Assembly: GCA_945861585.1 (NCBI GenBank)
Contig: CAMAVC010000005.1
Span: 1 to 64,000, forward strand
DNA length: 64,000 bases
Reading direction: 5' to 3'
From: Planctomicrobium piriforme
GTDB lineage: Bacteria > Planctomycetota > Planctomycetia > Pirellulales > UBA1268
The translations under genes and the position numbers were made by a program. Below the pieces are notes generated by a model that was given only the letters and a program-made list of their open reading frames with translations, made no database searches and was not told where the DNA came from. Below are positions 1 through 8,875 of this stretch, piece by piece (position 1 is the stretch's first letter; each line of letters begins with the position of its first letter).

Positions 1-256
1 TGACTCGTGGGTTTTGCTCAGACGCCGATAGTCCTCAACGACTCCCTTCGTCTGCGCGTGCCCACCGACCGACTCCGCCGAAAGTTCTGAGCGCCTACGA
101 GTTGAGGAGGCTTTGGGCTCCCTGTGTCCCGCTCGCCGGCGTATTTGACCAGCGGAGCCATGGATGGCGCAGCGCAGGCAAATCCGAGTGAGCCGGAGCC
201 TGGAGGGCGGAGGCGAACGTCCGGCGACGGGATATGGGGAGCCCGAAGCCAGCCCG
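1..256 (+). repeat. Interspersed repeat family B, copy 1 (truncated by window edge)
   Basis: This gene-free stretch upstream of dapF matches 16306-16560 almost along its whole length, for example GCGTATTTGACCAGCG and GGCGGAGGCGAACGTCCGGC. Related copies lie at 20165-20354 and, inverted, at 4867-5045. The reading frame open across it (from 164) is only an upstream extension of dapF and is not credible as protein. No transposase is associated, so how the element moves is unknown. Confidence 0.75.
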
Positions 257-328
257 TCGTCTATCAGCGCAGGATTGTCATGGACGGCGTTTTTCCCCTC
301 CGGCTACAGTGGTGCCAGGAGTGTCTGC

Positions 329-1216
329 ATGCCTGAATCGCCATTGACCCGCTTCGTGAAGATGCACGGTGCGGGCAACGATTACGTCTATATCGACTGC
401 TTTACCGAGCAGGCGCCGGCCGATCCGGCTCGGCTCGCGCCGCGGATCGCCGATCGCCACCGCGGCGTCGGGGGCGACGGGCTGATCCTCGTGCGGCCGT
501 CCACGAAGGCGGCCGCCCGGATGCAGATGTTCAATGCCGACGGCAGCGAGGCGGAGATGTGCGGCAACGGCATTCGGTGCGTCGCGCATCTCGTGGTGGC
601 CCACGGCCACGCGCCGGCCGGGCAGGTGGCGATCGAGACCGGCCGCGGCGTGCTGACCGTCGACGTGCGGCCCGAGGGCCCGCGGCGCTCGCTCGTGAAG
701 GTGGATATGGGTGAGCCGATCCTGGAGGCGGAGCGGATTCCGGTGACGGGAGCTGGCAGTGGCCGCATCGTCGACGCGCCGAGTCCTGCGGTCGGCCCCG
801 AGGAGCCGTGGTGGAGGGCCGCCGGCCTCGATCCGCGCATGACGTGCGTGTCGATGGGCAATCCGCACGTCGTGTATTACTGCCGCGACGTGGCGGCCGT
901 GCCGCTGGAGATGGTTGGCCCGATGATCGAGCGGCATCCGTCGTTTCCCCAACGGGTCAACGTGCACTTCGTGCAGGTGCGGTCGCCGGAGCGAGTGGTG
1001 ATGCGCACCTGGGAGCGAGGCAGCGGGATCACGCAGGCCTGCGGCACCGGGGCCGCGGCCGTGTGCGTGGCGGGCGTGCTCACCGGGCGGTTGGCGCGCC
1101 ACATCGTCGCCGAACTGCCGGGTGGGGAGCTCGAGCTCGAGTGGACGTCCGACGGTCACGTGGTGATGACGGGGCCCGCCGAAGAAGTCTTCGAGGGGAC
1201 GTGGCGCGACGCCTGA
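329..1216 (+). CDS. dapF: Diaminopimelate epimerase
   Basis: DapF interconverts LL- and meso-diaminopimelate in the cytoplasm, feeding lysine and, where present, peptidoglycan synthesis. The 295-aa product has the normal family length. Both catalytic cysteines are visible: Cys78 in EMCGNGIRC and Cys238 in QACGTGAAA. The N-terminus FVKMHGAGNDYV is the standard family start. I chose the ATG at 329 because AGGAG lies 8 bases upstream and because the longer frame from 164 only translates repeat DNA. The DUF374 acyltransferase follows after 28 bases on the same strand. Confidence 0.96.
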   Translation: MPESPLTRFVKMHGAGNDYVYIDCFTEQAPADPARLAPRIADRHRGVGGDGLILVRPSTKAAARMQMFNADGSEAEMCGNGIRCVAHLVVAHGHAPAGQVAIETGRGVLTVDVRPEGPRRSLVKVDMGEPILEAERIPVTGAGSGRIVDAPSPAVGPEEPWWRAAGLDPRMTCVSMGNPHVVYYCRDVAAVPLEMVGPMIERHPSFPQRVNVHFVQVRSPERVVMRTWERGSGITQACGTGAAAVCVAGVLTGRLARHIVAELPGGELELEWTSDGHVVMTGPAEEVFEGTWRDA

Positions 1217-1244
1217 CGCCGCACGTGACGAAGGGAATCCACGC

Positions 1245-2066
1245 GTGAAGTTTGCATCTTCGCTCACGATCGGGGCCACGGCACTCGCCGCAACGGCGAC
1301 GATCCGCCACTGGATGGGAACGCTCGACTACCGCGTCGAGTTTGGCGACCCGACGGTCGATCCGGTGCACCCCGAGTATCGCGGCGCGAAGATCTACGTG
1401 TTCTGGCACGAAAACATTCTGTTGCCGCTCTATCTGCGCGGGCATTCCAACATCTCGATGCTGCTCTCACGGCACGGCGACGCCGACGTCCTCGATCGCG
1501 TAGCGCGCATGAATGGCTTCGGCGTGGTGCGCGGCAGCACGTTCAACGGCGGGTCGGTGGTGCTCAGGCAGCTCGCGAAGCGGGCGGAGGAGGGCAATCT
1601 CACGATCACGCCCGACGGCCCGCGCGGGCCCCGGCGGCGGCTGGCCCCGGGCTGCGTGTTCCTGGCGAGCACGCTCGGGATCCCGATCGTGGCGATGGGG
1701 CTCGGCTACGACCGGCCGTATCGCTTCGGCACCTGGGATCGATTTGCCCTCCCGCGGCCGTTCACGCGGGCGCGTGGGATCGTGAGCCGTGCGATCGCCG
1801 TGCCGACGGAGCTCGATCGCGACGGCATCGAGACGCATCGTGCCGGGATCGAACGGCTGCTCACGCACTTGTCCGACGAGGCTGAGGCGTGGGCGACGGC
1901 GGGCACTCACCGGCCGGGTGCGCGGATCGTGCGCAAGGAGCCGTCACGGGTGGCCCGCCACGCCGCCCGGCTTGCCGGGCCGCCCGGCGTGACGCTGGGC
2001 GAGGAACTCGACCGCGTCGGGCTTGCGCCGGCTGACGTTCGCGGCGACGAACGCCCGGCGGCGTGA
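1245..2066 (+). CDS. DUF374 lysophospholipid acyltransferase-like protein
   Basis: The 273-aa protein belongs to the DUF374 branch of the LPLAT/LpxL-like acyltransferases, which are membrane-associated and probably acylate a lipid or lipid A precursor. Visible marks are FWHENIL near residue 50, the SRHGDAD stretch near residue 75 and TPDGPRGPRR near residue 125, which is characteristic of DUF374. The start is GTG, with GAAGGGA 8 bases upstream. The final 50 residues are Arg/Ala-rich and poorly conserved in appearance. The acceptor lipid cannot be told from the sequence. It converges on the PDZ gene with one base between the two stops. Confidence 0.85.
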   Translation: MKFASSLTIGATALAATATIRHWMGTLDYRVEFGDPTVDPVHPEYRGAKIYVFWHENILLPLYLRGHSNISMLLSRHGDADVLDRVARMNGFGVVRGSTFNGGSVVLRQLAKRAEEGNLTITPDGPRGPRRRLAPGCVFLASTLGIPIVAMGLGYDRPYRFGTWDRFALPRPFTRARGIVSRAIAVPTELDRDGIETHRAGIERLLTHLSDEAEAWATAGTHRPGARIVRKEPSRVARHAARLAGPPGVTLGEELDRVGLAPADVRGDERPAA

Positions 2067-2067
2067 C

Positions 2068-3093
2068 CTACTCCTCGGGGCCGACGAGGGCCCGTTCGAG
2101 CGGCACTTCGAGCGATTGCAGCGACACCTCGGCGCGGCGCTGCTCACCGCCGGGAAGAATGTATTGGAGCGTGACCGGCCGACCGATCGGGCCGCGAGTG
2201 ACGAGTTGCGTCAGCTCATTGGGCGACCGCACGGGCTGGTTGTCGAGCGCCACGATCACGCTGCCCGGGGGCACGCCGGCCTTCGAAGCCGGCAGATCAT
2301 GGACGACGCCGATCACGAGCGCTCCGGACGGCTGCGTGAGCTTGAATCGCTCCGCCACTGCCGGGTCCACCGGCATCGTGCGCACGCCGAGGGCGGTGCG
2401 GCCCGTGCCGGCGGCGGCTGCTTGGGGCAGGGGGCTGGCGGGAGGGGTTCGTGCCGGGGCGGCGACCGCCGGGGCGAACGCCGGCGGAGGCTCACGCACG
2501 ATGACGGGCTCGGTGGGCTCTGCCTTTTGCCATTCGCGGGCCAGTGGCTTGGCTGGGCGGGCCGTCGCTTGCAGACTCACCTCGTCGATGCGATCGCCAC
2601 GGCCGATCGCGACCTTCACGGTGCTGCCCGGAGCGATGGCCGCCAGCGCCGCGGCAAGTTGGTCGGCCGACCGCAGCGGCACGCCATCGATCGCGAGCAG
2701 ATGATTCTGAACACGGACGCCTGCCTGGTCGGCTGGCCCCGCCGCTGCCACGTCGACCACCACGAGCCGGCCCGTGACGAGTTTGTCGTCGACCGTGAGG
2801 CCGATCCAGCCGTTGCCGGCCGCCGGTGGCTCCGCCGAGGACACTTCGGGCGCTACGCGCGGTGCCTCGATCGTGGGCGTTGCGGCGGGGGCCGCGATGC
2901 GCGGCCGCGCGGGCAGTTGCAACGGCTCGCCGATCGAGATTTCACCTGGCTGAAACGGCGTTGAGGCCGAGTCGGATTCTTCGGCGGCCCACGTGCCGCA
3001 TGCCGCCGCGACCACGCAGCACACGACACTCGACCTGAAAAGCATGCGTGAAAACGCCATCCTGGCCGCCTGGTGCCGGTGAAGTGACAGCAT
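2068..3093 (-). CDS. Secreted protein with two PDZ domains
   Basis: A 341-aa exported protein. An N-terminal hydrophobic signal peptide (about residues 12-36, ending near TWAAEES) is followed by a Pro/Ala-rich linker. Two PDZ-like modules follow: GWIGLTVDDKLV...LAIDGVPLRSADQL and TALGVRTM...IVALDNQPVRSPNEL. No protease domain is attached, so it is not a HtrA peptidase; it may be a periplasmic adaptor or substrate-binding protein. The ATG at 3093 has GGAGG 10 bases upstream; the longer frame to 3288 would overlap the dnaA promoter. A possible -10 box (TATACT read on this strand, 3148-3153) lies upstream. It is transcribed divergently from dnaA. Confidence 0.8.
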   Translation of the reverse strand: MLSLHRHQAARMAFSRMLFRSSVVCCVVAAACGTWAAEESDSASTPFQPGEISIGEPLQLPARPRIAAPAATPTIEAPRVAPEVSSAEPPAAGNGWIGLTVDDKLVTGRLVVVDVAAAGPADQAGVRVQNHLLAIDGVPLRSADQLAAALAAIAPGSTVKVAIGRGDRIDEVSLQATARPAKPLAREWQKAEPTEPVIVREPPPAFAPAVAAPARTPPASPLPQAAAAGTGRTALGVRTMPVDPAVAERFKLTQPSGALVIGVVHDLPASKAGVPPGSVIVALDNQPVRSPNELTQLVTRGPIGRPVTLQYILPGGEQRRAEVSLQSLEVPLERALVGPEE

Positions 3094-3197
3094 GTTTTGG
3101 ATCCCTCCAAAGCGCGTGCAGGCCGCGTTCAATTTCAAGCGTCGGCAGTATAAACGATCTCCCGAGTCAGCCGTTCGGCACCCATTGCCAGCATGGT

Positions 3198-3225
3198 TTG
3201 ACAGCACTGCATGCACCCCTATACT
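3198..3225 (+). promoter_or_regulatory. Near-consensus sigma-70 promoter for dnaA
   Basis: A perfect -35 box TTGACA (3198-3203) and a -10 box TATACT (3220-3225) are separated by 16 bases, about 55 bases before the dnaA start codon. Such a close match is rare in this GC-rich window. No clear DnaA box of the TTATCCACA type is visible beside it. Confidence 0.75.
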
Positions 3226-3280
3226 CGCGCCCGTTCGGCCCCGGGACGAGTCACGGATCGACGCGGGAATACTCACGGAT

Positions 3281-4816
3281 ATGAGCAAACGCCTGGTGCA
3301 GGACGTGGCTGCGGCGCGTCACTCCGGCGGAGTGACGCCAATCCGGGCGAATGGCAGCCGCGAGGCTGCTGGGCCGGCACCAGACGCCCTGAAAGCGACG
3401 TTGTGGGACGCCCTCCGCGAGCGAATCGGCTCCGAGCGGCACGCCGTCTGGTTCGGCGATGTGCCGCAGGTCGAGATTCTGCCCGCCGCTGACGGCGGCA
3501 TGGTGGCCGTGCTCTCGGTGGGCGACGGCCGCACCCACGAGTGGCTCCGAAAGATGTTCAAGGCCGATATCGAGGCGGCCGTCCGGCAGGTCTGCGGATC
3601 GAATGCCACCGTCGACTGGCTGGCGGCTCCAGCGGACGCCGCCCCCCTCGCTCCTCCGGCAGTGAGCGCCACGTCGCCGGAACATGCCGGCCAGCCGTCT
3701 CGAACAAGCCGCCGCTCGGCCCCGCGGCCGGAGGCCCCTCCGTCATCCGTGCGGCCTGCGTCGGGGCCAGCCCTTCCCACGCGGCCCGCGCCCCGTCTCG
3801 AGACGTTCGTCGTCGGCCCGGTCAACCGGATGGCCCACGCGGCGATCGAATTGGCAGCCACGCGGCCAGGTGAAATGTCGCCGCTCGTGCTTCACGGCCC
3901 CACCGGCACCGGCAAAACGCACCTGCTCGAAGGCATCTGCCACCGGTTTCGTACGCTCCATCCGCGGGCTGCGGCCGTCTATCTGTCCGCCGAACAATTC
4001 ACGACGACGTTCCTTCAATCGCTTCACGGCACCGGCCTGCCGGGCTTTCGCCGCACCTGCCGCTCCGCCGACCTGCTCGCGATCGACGATCTGCAGTTTT
4101 TCATCGGCAAGAAAGCCACGATCGTCGAGCTTCAGCAGACGATCGACGTGCTCCAGCGGCAGGGTCGCCAGCTCGTGTTCGCCTGCGATCGCGAGCCGGA
4201 ATCGCTCGTCGACCTCGGTCAGGATTTGCTCGTGCGGCTCCGTGGTGGCATGACCGCCCGTGTGCTGCCGCCCGATGAAGACGTGCGGCGCGGAATTGTC
4301 GAATCGATCGCCGCCCGCCGCGGCATCGCCGTGCCGACCGACGTCGTGCAGTTTGTCGCCTCCCGGATGACCCGCCATTCCCGGGAGTTGGCCGGCGCCG
4401 TCAATCGGCTCGAGGCCACGAGCCACATGCTCGGGCTGCCGATCACGCTCGCCATGGCCGAGGAGGCGCTCGCCGACCTCGTGCGGGCCAGCGCCCGCAG
4501 CGTGCGCCTCGCCGACATCGAGCGGGCCGTCTGCGCCGCCTTCGGTATCGCTGCGGGCACGCTCCAGTCGGCCCAGCGCGGCAAGAAGGTGAACCATCCG
4601 CGGATGCTCGCCATGTTTCTGGCCCGCAAGCACACGCCCGCCCCGCTCACCGAGATCGGCAGCTACTTTGGCCGCCGGAGCCACTCGACCGTGATTTCGG
4701 CGCAGAAGGCGGTCGACGAATGGGTGGCAAAGCAGTCGCGGATCGTGCTCGCCGACGCCACCTGGGACGTCGCCGACGCGATCCGCCGCGTCGAAGAATC
4801 GCTCCGCGCGGGGTGA
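3281..4816 (+). CDS. dnaA: Chromosomal replication initiator protein DnaA
   Basis: DnaA binds the origin and loads the replicative helicase. The 511-aa product has domain I at about 37-106 (LWDALRERIG...WLRKMF), a Pro/Ala-rich linker (domain II, about 115-172), an AAA+ ATPase with Walker A GPTGTGKT (206-213) and Walker B LLAIDD (265-270), and the C-terminal DNA-binding domain, where RRSHSTVISAQKAV replaces the classical DHTTV signature. The ATG at 3281 follows a strong promoter; extension to 3092 would run through that promoter. The usual neighbours dnaN, recF and gyrB are absent, so dnaA stands alone here. The gene ends 11 bases before an interspersed repeat. Confidence 0.93.
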   Translation: MSKRLVQDVAAARHSGGVTPIRANGSREAAGPAPDALKATLWDALRERIGSERHAVWFGDVPQVEILPAADGGMVAVLSVGDGRTHEWLRKMFKADIEAAVRQVCGSNATVDWLAAPADAAPLAPPAVSATSPEHAGQPSRTSRRSAPRPEAPPSSVRPASGPALPTRPAPRLETFVVGPVNRMAHAAIELAATRPGEMSPLVLHGPTGTGKTHLLEGICHRFRTLHPRAAAVYLSAEQFTTTFLQSLHGTGLPGFRRTCRSADLLAIDDLQFFIGKKATIVELQQTIDVLQRQGRQLVFACDREPESLVDLGQDLLVRLRGGMTARVLPPDEDVRRGIVESIAARRGIAVPTDVVQFVASRMTRHSRELAGAVNRLEATSHMLGLPITLAMAEEALADLVRASARSVRLADIERAVCAAFGIAAGTLQSAQRGKKVNHPRMLAMFLARKHTPAPLTEIGSYFGRRSHSTVISAQKAVDEWVAKQSRIVLADATWDVADAIRRVEESLRAG

Positions 4817-4827
4817 ACTGCTTCCGT

Positions 4828-4849
4828 GTAGGACAGGCTTCAGCCTGTC
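4828..4849. repeat. Repeat family A (palindromic), copy 1
   Basis: A GTAG followed by the perfect dyad GACAGGCT-TC-AGCCTGTC, 11 bases after the dnaA stop. Other exact copies are at 16153-16174, 20005-20026 and, inverted, 20367-20388. It behaves like a REP-type extragenic palindrome. There is no U-tract after it, so it is not a clear intrinsic terminator. Confidence 0.85.
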
Positions 4850-4866
4850 GTGCCCTTCTCAATCGC

Positions 4867-5045
4867 GCCGGCTTCGGGCTCCCCATATCCCGTCGCCGGA
4901 CGTTCGCCTCCGCCCGACCAATCCGCCTGCGGCGGATCGGTGCCCGGCTCCGGCTCACTCGGATTTGCCTGCGCTGCGCCATCCATGGCTTCGCTGGTCA
5001 AATACGCCGTCGAGCGGGACACGGGGAGCCCAAAGCCTCCCTGTT
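4867..5045 (-). repeat. Interspersed repeat family B, copy 2 (inverted)
   Basis: Read on the minus strand this segment repeats copy 1, including GCGTATTTGACCAGCG and GAGGCGAACGTCCGGCG. It carries an extra segment of about 20 bases near 4921-4945. Together with the family A palindrome at 4828 and the inverted pair at 5048-5128 it fills the whole 334-base gap between dnaA and the next gene; no gene is seen here. Confidence 0.75.
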
Positions 5046-5047
5046 TG

Positions 5048-5128
5048 GAAGCCCGAGGCGTGAGCCGAAGGGAATACGCGTCGTGTTTCGCCACCGGGGC
5101 ATCCTCTCGGCTTACGCCTCGGGCTTTC
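5048..5128. repeat. Repeat family C, inverted pair forming a long hairpin
   Basis: The unit GAAGCCCGAGGCGTGAGCCGA (5048-5068) is repeated in reverse complement at 5107-5128 with one base changed, giving arms of about 20 bases around a 38-base loop. The same unit occurs in direct tandem at 13801-13880. The pair lies just past the 3' end of the DUF6263-like gene and could stop or process its transcript; that is inference. Confidence 0.75.
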
Positions 5129-5150
5129 GTTGAGGAGCCCGAAGCCGGCG

Positions 5151-5978
5151 TTACTGCAGCCGCTCTTCGAGGCTCGCCTTGTAGCGGACGCTCGATTCGG
5201 GGCCGCTGAAGCCGACGACGCGGCGGTCGACGCCCGTCGAGCGGCGGAGGAGTCGGCCGCGGGTCACGTCGAACTCGATCTCGCCATCCCAGATCCGTTC
5301 GAGCAGCCGGGCCTCGAGCCGCGGGTCGTCGAGCGGCGTGAGCACGGTGGTGTCGACGTGGATCGTGGCCACGCCGTCGCGGAGGGCGTCGACTCGGTAG
5401 CGGAGGCGGGTCTTCACGGCTTTGCGCGGGCCGTTCGGCACCTCCACCACCACCTCCTGCGGCACCGTCCACTCGGTGCCCACGGAAGCGGGCTCGTCGG
5501 GGAGCGGCACCACCATGAGGTCGCCGGTGCTCGAAGGGGGCGTGGGCTTGAAGTCGCGGCGCCCGAGGACGCGGCCGGTGGTATCGACCTCGACCCGCGA
5601 GAGCGGCACACCGAGGCTCTGCGTCACGGCCTCGTAGTCGGGCGGCACGGGGCCCGGGTCGCGGCTGCTCCAGCGTGTCTCCCCCTTGTCGCTCGTGCGC
5701 GACGTCATCGTCACGTCGCCCACGGAGTGTTCGATCGTGGCATGGCCGTCCGCATCGACGGCCACGACGGTCCAGATCTTCGTGGAGTCGGTGGCCGTTT
5801 CGACCGATTGTTTCGTGGCGCCGATCGTCGTTTCGGTGAGGGCGCGGTGGGCCACGTCCATTGTGATCGTTTCGCCCGGCTCGAAACGGTAGCGGAGCGC
5901 CACGCCGTCGGCGCCGAGCGCGGCCGCCGCTGCCAGGCAGCCCGCCACCACGGCGAAAAATGACGCAGCGCGGTTCAT
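5151..5978 (-). CDS. Secreted DUF6263-like protein
   Basis: A 275-aa exported protein of unknown function. It starts with a signal peptide (MNRAASFFAVVAGCLAAAAALGA is split by a likely cleavage after ALGA). The body is beta-rich, with LRYRFEPGETITMDV, a central VDTTGRVLG and late LRYRVDALRDGVATIHVDT segments. This pattern resembles the DUF6263 family of planctomycete exported proteins; I am not certain of the assignment. The start codon overlaps the nadK stop (ATGA), so translation is probably coupled. Nothing in the product links it functionally to NADP synthesis. It is last in the xseA-to-nadK run. Confidence 0.7.
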   Translation of the reverse strand: MNRAASFFAVVAGCLAAAAALGADGVALRYRFEPGETITMDVAHRALTETTIGATKQSVETATDSTKIWTVVAVDADGHATIEHSVGDVTMTSRTSDKGETRWSSRDPGPVPPDYEAVTQSLGVPLSRVEVDTTGRVLGRRDFKPTPPSSTGDLMVVPLPDEPASVGTEWTVPQEVVVEVPNGPRKAVKTRLRYRVDALRDGVATIHVDTTVLTPLDDPRLEARLLERIWDGEIEFDVTRGRLLRRSTGVDRRVVGFSGPESSVRYKASLEERLQ

Positions 5979-6931
5979 GACGCGTCGGGGCTTGCCGAGG
6001 GGCGGCCGCCCGCGCCCCGGAGGCCGCCGCTCCATTCGAGCTTCTCTCGCAGCGTGCGGTAGTAGCCGTGCTGCGCGGTTTCCACGAGCGTGAACCGCGG
6101 CGTGGCACGGCGGATCGACACCCGGTCGCCCGCGACGAGCCCCGTGACGACGCGGCCGTCGACGACGCAGGCGGAGCCCGCGTTGGGCCGCGACACGGCC
6201 AGCTCGTACGACCGGCTCGCCGAGTCCACGACGGTGCGGATGGTGAGCGTGTGGGGATTGAGCGGCGTGAACACGAAGGCGTCGAGGTCCTTGCGCACGA
6301 TCGGCCCACCCGCCGAGAGGTTGTAGGCCGTCGAGCCCACCGGCGTGCTCACGATCAGGCCGTCGGCCCGGTAGGTGGTGGCGAGCTCGCCGTCGACATG
6401 GAGGGCAATCTCGATCATCGTGAAGGGAGGGCCGGCCAACAGAGACGTCTCGTTGAGGCCGAGCTCACGGTGGATCACCGCGCCGCCCCGCGTCACTTCA
6501 CACTCGAACATCAGGTGGTCGACGCAGCGGAAGTGGCCGACAGCGATCGCGGCGAGGGCGGCGTCGGCTTCCGCGGGCCCGCAGGCGGCCAGAAAGCCGA
6601 GCGTGCCGAGATTGACGCCGAGGACGGGCACCTGGCCGTAGCCCATCCAGCGGGCCGTGCGCAGGATCGAGCCGTCTCCGCCGAGCACCACCACGAGATC
6701 GACGCCGACTGTGGTTTCTGGATCGACGCCGCCCTCTTCCCACGTGTCACGGGCCGCCAGTCGCACGCTCACGGTGTGGCCGTGCCCCACGAGCAGGCGT
6801 TCGATGCGCCGCGCCTCGGTGTCGACGCCGGCGAGCCCTGCGGGGCCGACGATCAGTACCGTCAGGCCGGCCGGGGCGGGCTGCCCCGGGCGAAGCCGCG
6901 ACTGCATCGAGCCGCCGGGAGCGCCACTCAT
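5975..6931 (-). CDS. nadK: NAD(+) kinase
   Basis: NadK phosphorylates NAD to NADP in the cytosol. The 318-aa product carries the family signature GGDGS (LVVVLGGDGSILRTAR, about residues 80-95), the NLGTLGFL motif, LNETSL and the GSTAYNLSAGGP substrate loop. The initiating ATG at 6931 overlaps the dxs stop as ATGA; an internal ATG at 6907 is an alternative that removes eight residues. The C-terminus has a low-complexity Gly/Arg/Ala tail after the family core. Coupling to dxs makes sense because the next step of the MEP pathway uses NADPH, but this is inference. Confidence 0.94.
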   Translation of the reverse strand: MSGAPGGSMQSRLRPGQPAPAGLTVLIVGPAGLAGVDTEARRIERLLVGHGHTVSVRLAARDTWEEGGVDPETTVGVDLVVVLGGDGSILRTARWMGYGQVPVLGVNLGTLGFLAACGPAEADAALAAIAVGHFRCVDHLMFECEVTRGGAVIHRELGLNETSLLAGPPFTMIEIALHVDGELATTYRADGLIVSTPVGSTAYNLSAGGPIVRKDLDAFVFTPLNPHTLTIRTVVDSASRSYELAVSRPNAGSACVVDGRVVTGLVAGDRVSIRRATPRFTLVETAQHGYYRTLREKLEWSGGLRGAGGRPSASPDAS

Positions 6932-8853
6932 GGGCAGCGTGCACCCGTCGACACCGTGTGCGACAGCGGTCGGACAGCCTGGGCGAGCCCGCGGCAGGTG
7001 GACGCGATGCCCGCGGCATCGAGGCCGAGCTCGGCGAGCAGCTCGCCGCGTTCGCCGTGCTCCACGAACCGATCGGGGAGGCCGAGCCGCACGATCGGGC
7101 CGCACGCGAGCCGGGCATCGCTCACGGCCTCGAGCACGGCGCTGCCGAAGCCCGTGGGCAGGGCGTTTTCCTCGACGGTCACCACCCACGGCGCGGCTTC
7201 GATCCGTTCGAGGATGCCCCGGGTGTCGAGTGGCTTCACGAACCGGGCGTTGATCACACCCACCTCGAGCCCCTCGTCACGCAGACGCTTGGCCGCGTCG
7301 AGGGCGGCACCGAGCAACGTGCCGCAGGCGAGAATCAGGCCGTCGGCACCCTCCACGAGCGGCTCGCTGCGGCCCGCGACGATCGGGGCCCGGGGGCCTG
7401 CGTGTCGTTCGACCACGGTCTTGGGATAGCGGATGGCCACGGGGCCTGGCTGCTCGAGCGCCCAATCGAGCATTGCCACGAGGTCGTGCTCGTCGCCCGG
7501 GGCGAGCACCGCCATGTTGGGAAACAGCCGCATGTAGCCGAGGTCGAAGGCGCCGTGGTGCGTGGGGCCGTCGGGGCCCGTGAGCCCGGCGCGGTCGAGC
7601 ATGAACACCACCGGCAGATTCTGCAGGCAGACCTCCTGAAAGATCTGATCGAACGACCGCTGCAGAAACGTGCTGTAGATGTCGACGATGGGCCGGCAGC
7701 CGACCTTGGCCTGCCCGGCAGCAAACGCCACCGCGTGCGACTCGCAGATGCCGACGTCGAAGAATCGCTCGGGAAATTCCTCGCGGACCGGCTCGAGCTT
7801 GTTGCCCTGACACATCGCCGCCGTGAGCACCGTGACCTTCGGATCGCGCCGCATGCAGGCCCCAATCGCGGTGCTCGCGATGTCTGTATAGGCCTTCGCC
7901 GACGACTTCTTGATCGACACGATGCAGTCGTCGTCGTCGCACTCGAAGGGCGCGGGGGTGTGGAAGAAGACGGGATCGGCCTCCGCCGGCTTGAAGCCGT
8001 GGCCCTTTTCGGTGAGCACGTGCAGGAGCACGGGGCCCTCCTCGTCCTTCAAGAGCTCGAGATAACGGATCAGGTTTGGCAGCGAGTGCCCTTCGACCGG
8101 GCCGAAGTACCGCACGCCGAGCGCCTCGAAGAGCATGCCTCCATGGAGCGTGGCCTTGAGCGAGTCTTTCGCCTTGCCGAGCATCCGCTCCATCTGCTCG
8201 CCCACCATCGGCACGCCCTTGATGAGCTCGCCGGCCTGCTGCTTGAGGCCGCGATACCAGGGATTCGTGCGGACGGTGTCGAGATACTCGGCGAGGGCGC
8301 CCACGCGAGGGCAGATCGACATCTTGTTGTCGTTGAGGATCACCAGCAGCCGCTTCTTGAGGAAGCCGGCGTTGTTGAGCGCCTCGAAGACGATGCCCGA
8401 GGGCAGTGCCCCGTCGCCGATCACCGCGACGGAATGGCGGTCGCCCTGGCCGAGTAGATCGTCGCCGCTGGCGAGACCGAGCGCCGTCGAGACGCTCGAG
8501 CCGGCGTGGCCCGTCATGAACAGGTCGTAGGGGCTCTCGTCGGGGTTCGGGTAGCCCATCAGGCCACCCTTCGTGCGGATCGTGCCGAAGCGGCCAAACC
8601 GGCCCGTGATCAGCTTGTGGGGATAGATCTGGTGGCCCGTATCCCAAATGAGGCGATCGCGGCTGAAGTCGAAGACGCGATGCAAGGCGAGGCAGAGTTC
8701 CACGACGCCGAGATTCGAGGCGAAGTGGGCGGTGCGGGTGGCCGCCACTTCCGTGAGGGCCCGACGCATTTCCGCGGCGAGTTGCTCGAGTTGGTCGATG
8801 GAGAGCCCGGCGAGATCGCGAGGCGAGATGACGGAAGGCAGGATGTCGGCCAT
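6928..8853 (-). CDS. dxs: 1-deoxy-D-xylulose-5-phosphate synthase
   Basis: DXS condenses pyruvate and glyceraldehyde 3-phosphate with thiamine diphosphate, the first step of the MEP isoprenoid pathway. The 641-aa product has the expected length. The N-terminal half has the TPP-binding GDGAL...NDN region (GDGALPSGIVFEALNNAG then LNDNKMS); most DXS proteins read GDGALTGG here. The pyrimidine-binding half has DRAGLTGPDGPTHHG. I chose MADILPSV (ATG 8853) because AAAGGA precedes it and the longer frame runs into the upstream gene. The polyprenyl synthase ends 22 bases upstream and nadK overlaps downstream, so precursor and chain synthesis are probably co-transcribed. Confidence 0.96.
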   Translation of the reverse strand: MADILPSVISPRDLAGLSIDQLEQLAAEMRRALTEVAATRTAHFASNLGVVELCLALHRVFDFSRDRLIWDTGHQIYPHKLITGRFGRFGTIRTKGGLMGYPNPDESPYDLFMTGHAGSSVSTALGLASGDDLLGQGDRHSVAVIGDGALPSGIVFEALNNAGFLKKRLLVILNDNKMSICPRVGALAEYLDTVRTNPWYRGLKQQAGELIKGVPMVGEQMERMLGKAKDSLKATLHGGMLFEALGVRYFGPVEGHSLPNLIRYLELLKDEEGPVLLHVLTEKGHGFKPAEADPVFFHTPAPFECDDDDCIVSIKKSSAKAYTDIASTAIGACMRRDPKVTVLTAAMCQGNKLEPVREEFPERFFDVGICESHAVAFAAGQAKVGCRPIVDIYSTFLQRSFDQIFQEVCLQNLPVVFMLDRAGLTGPDGPTHHGAFDLGYMRLFPNMAVLAPGDEHDLVAMLDWALEQPGPVAIRYPKTVVERHAGPRAPIVAGRSEPLVEGADGLILACGTLLGAALDAAKRLRDEGLEVGVINARFVKPLDTRGILERIEAAPWVVTVEENALPTGFGSAVLEAVSDARLACGPIVRLGLPDRFVEHGERGELLAELGLDAAGIASTCRGLAQAVRPLSHTVSTGARCP

Positions 8854-8875
8854 GGGGCGTCCTTTGCGGTGGTCG

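Noticed and set aside
278-1279. Long open frames antisense to dapF and many other genes
   Set aside because: High GC keeps the opposite strand open; the translations are Arg/Ala/Pro-rich and carry no domain, whereas the sense frames carry full catalytic motifs.
3100-3280. Replication origin next to dnaA
   Set aside because: No TTATCCACA-like cluster or AT-rich unwinding region is visible; only a promoter is supported.
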